Assembly: GCA_030596365.1 (NCBI GenBank)
Contig: JAUVKG010000174.1
Coordinates: forward strand, 1-6,237
Length of the DNA: 6,237 nucleotides
Source: Chlamydiota bacterium
GTDB lineage: Bacteria > Auribacterota > UBA3054 > B51-G9
Direction: 5' to 3'
In this document: piece by piece, positions 4,860 to 6,237 of the stretch
Position numbering within the stretch: the first letter of the stretch is position 1
Layout: every line of letters starts with the position of its first letter
Notes under the pieces: model-generated
Told to the model about the DNA's origin: nothing
The model's input: the letters and a program-made list of their open reading frames with translations, nothing else
Database searches by the model: none
Program-made: the position numbers and the translations under genes

Positions 4860-6050
4860 ATGAGAAAAAGCGCAGAACGTACAATTAATATTTTTATTAC
4901 TCTTTTTTTAATATTTTTAATTTCACAAAATGTATTTGCTACGACAAATTACGTGTCAAAAACAGGTGCGCATATTTCACCGTTTGATTCATGGGGTAAT
5001 GCGGCAACTAATATTCAGGATGCTATTAATGTAGCTACTGCATCCGATATGGTGCTTGTAAATGACGGAACTTATTATCCGGCAAGTCAAATTTCTATTA
5101 CAAAAGAGATTGTTGTTAAAAGTGTCAATGATGCTGAAAAAACTATTGTTGATGGAAATCAGGCGCATAGATGCGTTTCCATAAGTAAAGGTATAATTGA
5201 TGGGTTTACAATAACAAACGGACATACTCAATCAACCTTTGATGGTAACGGTGGCGGTGTAATATGTGGTGGCGGCATTGTTCAAAATTGTATTATTAGC
5301 GGAAATGGTTCCGCAAATGGCGGAGGGGGAGTATCTTGCAGTGGAGGAGGTATTGTTCGAGACTGTATTATCAGCAAGAATTGGACGGATGGCCAGTATT
5401 CTGATGGTGGTGGTGTTAATTGTGGTTTTGTTGGAACACTTGAAAATTGTATTATTCGGGGGAATTATTCGACTGGATCTGGTGGTGGTATTGAATGTTA
5501 TGGCTGCAATGTGAAAAATTGTTTAGTGATTGATAATTTTGCTGAAAGTAGCGGTGGCGGAATGAATATTTCTTATAGTGTTAATACTGAAAATTGCACA
5601 GTTGTTGGAAATTCAGCTTTTAAAATTCGGGAAATTACCGGTGGATCGTTTACTGACGAGTATACCGGTGGGGTATCTTGTACTCGCAAATCATCTTCTG
5701 TTCAAAATTCAATTTTATGGAGTAATAGAAATGGCAATCGTTTTTCAGATGAAAGTAAAAATTTTTATAATTGCATACAAAACTGGACAAATCTGGTTGA
5801 TGGAATAATAACTAATAATCCGCAATTTATATCTGATAATGATTTTCGATTACAAAGTACATCATCATGCAGAAATTCCGGAACTAATATGAGTTGGATG
5901 AGTTCATCAACAGATTTAGATGGCAATCCAAGAATAGTTGGCGGAAGAGTTGATATGGGTGCTTATGAATTTGTGCCGGAACCGGGAATGTTATGGTTTG
6001 CCGGATTATTAACCGCTCGCTACATCATGAGAACACGAAGACGTGCGTGA
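4860..6050 (+). CDS. Secreted PEP-CTERM beta-helix protein with choice-of-anchor-Q-like region
   Basis: A 396-residue exported surface protein of unknown binding target. The ATG follows AAAGGA by 10 bases. Residues 1-27 are a signal peptide, basic then hydrophobic, cleaved after VFA. Residues 30-75 (NYVSKTG, SPFDSWGNAATNIQDAI, DMVLVNDGTYY) are the usual opening of parallel beta-helix proteins. Residues 130-250 contain turns of 24-28 residues with the pattern GGGVxC followed by xNCII(S/R)xN. Ten cysteines recur at two fixed positions per turn. After 250 comes a choice-of-anchor-Q-type segment (SILWSN, NPQFISDNDFRLQSTSSCRNSG, DLDGNPRIVGGRVDMGAYEF). The tail is a PEP-CTERM signal: Pro373-Glu374-Pro375, a short hydrophobic stretch interrupted by Arg387, then RTRRRA, recognised by an exosortase elsewhere in the genome. 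Such proteins go to the cell surface or extracellular matrix. Pectate-lyase-like catalysis cannot be inferred. Confidence 0.88.
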   Translation: MRKSAERTINIFITLFLIFLISQNVFATTNYVSKTGAHISPFDSWGNAATNIQDAINVATASDMVLVNDGTYYPASQISITKEIVVKSVNDAEKTIVDGNQAHRCVSISKGIIDGFTITNGHTQSTFDGNGGGVICGGGIVQNCIISGNGSANGGGGVSCSGGGIVRDCIISKNWTDGQYSDGGGVNCGFVGTLENCIIRGNYSTGSGGGIECYGCNVKNCLVIDNFAESSGGGMNISYSVNTENCTVVGNSAFKIREITGGSFTDEYTGGVSCTRKSSSVQNSILWSNRNGNRFSDESKNFYNCIQNWTNLVDGIITNNPQFISDNDFRLQSTSSCRNSGTNMSWMSSSTDLDGNPRIVGGRVDMGAYEFVPEPGMLWFAGLLTARYIMRTRRRA

Positions 6051-6127
6051 TAAAATTGTGGATGAACATGAATACATGTTACTTCGTTAGCTGTCGACCA
6101 TGATTTTGTCTAATTCTTAATAATTTT

Positions 6128-6157
6128 GTCACACCCCGCGTATGCCGGTATGTCTAG
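6128..6157. repeat. Degenerate REP-like palindrome
   Basis: GTCACACCCCGCG-TAT-GCCGGTATGTCTAG is GC-rich in an AT-rich flank. It resembles the widespread intergenic palindrome whose intact form pairs GTCATACCCGC with GCGGGTAT. Here the arms are mismatched, so it looks like a decayed copy. The resemblance is recalled, not searched. It lies in the gene-free 3' end of the window, preceded by two ATTTTGTC direct repeats 20 bp apart (6103 and 6123). Confidence 0.4.
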
Positions 6158-6170
6158 TTCTTGCTTATGA

Positions 6171-6187
6171 TTGATTGGAACAATCAA
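6171..6187. repeat. Short perfect hairpin in the 3' flank
   Basis: TTGATTG pairs with CAATCAA around a GAA loop. No T-tract follows, so it is not a classical terminator. Another small hairpin, AACATG/CATGTT with an AATA loop (6065-6080), follows the beta-helix gene. Neither strand of 6051-6237 shows a credible gene. Confidence 0.4.
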
Positions 6188-6237
6188 ACATCGATGTAAG
6201 ATTTTAGAAGCTGTACCAAAACTTTTTATTATTCTTG

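Noticed and set aside
5266..5514. 82-codon plus-strand frame inside the beta-helix gene
   Set aside because: It is an out-of-frame shadow of the repetitive GGC/GGT-rich beta-helix coding sequence, with no ribosome binding site of its own.
5251..5610. Tandem GGTGGCGG-type repeats as a CRISPR or DNA satellite
   Set aside because: The periodicity is at protein level (24-28 residues, imperfect at DNA level) within one open reading frame.

Overview
This is an AT-rich bacterial window carrying the 3' end of a group II intron, a type II toxin-antitoxin pair, a compact pterin/envelope gene cluster and a secreted PEP-CTERM beta-helix protein. The host is probably a Gram-negative of the PVC superphylum, in the Kiritimatiellota/Lentisphaerota direction. 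Three observations support this. The last gene has an N-terminal 'SPFDSWGNAATNIQDAI' segment, a choice-of-anchor-Q-like C-terminal half and a PEP-CTERM tail, a combination I associate with those phyla. LolA- and LolB-like envelope proteins imply an outer membrane. Two promoters match the sigma-70 consensus exactly, which argues against Bacteroidota. The placement is an inference from recalled families, not from a search.

Layout. Positions 1-1379 (+) are the 3' part of a group II intron: a reverse transcriptase/maturase whose N-terminus lies upstream of the window, followed by a well-formed domain V and domain VI with a bulged branch-point A. Ten bases beyond the predicted intron end, on the minus strand, is a RelE-family toxin overlapped by its ribbon-helix-helix antitoxin. 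Both are transcribed from a perfect TTGACA-17-TATAAT promoter embedded in a four-box symmetric operator. A short intergenic stretch with an inverted repeat follows.

On the plus strand a second perfect consensus promoter drives a 6-pyruvoyl-tetrahydropterin synthase/QueD-family gene, folE (GTP cyclohydrolase I) and a LolA-like exported protein. These are tightly packed, with a 5-bp gap and then a 4-bp ATGA overlap. FolE makes 7,8-dihydroneopterin triphosphate, the substrate of the PTPS/QueD enzyme, so the first two genes form a two-step pathway. A LolB-like lipoprotein gene follows after a stop-adjacent palindrome, and a related palindrome sits at its own stop codon. The LolA-like and LolB-like proteins could be a periplasmic carrier and outer-membrane acceptor pair.

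The last gene encodes a secreted right-handed beta-helix protein with regularly spaced cysteines and a C-terminal PEP-CTERM sorting signal. The final ~190 bases hold no gene, only a degenerate REP-like palindrome and short hairpins. I see no CRISPR array, tRNA or rRNA. The most interesting items are the helical-turn-spaced operator of the toxin-antitoxin pair, the coupling of pterin enzymes to Lol-like genes, and the twin stop-codon palindromes.
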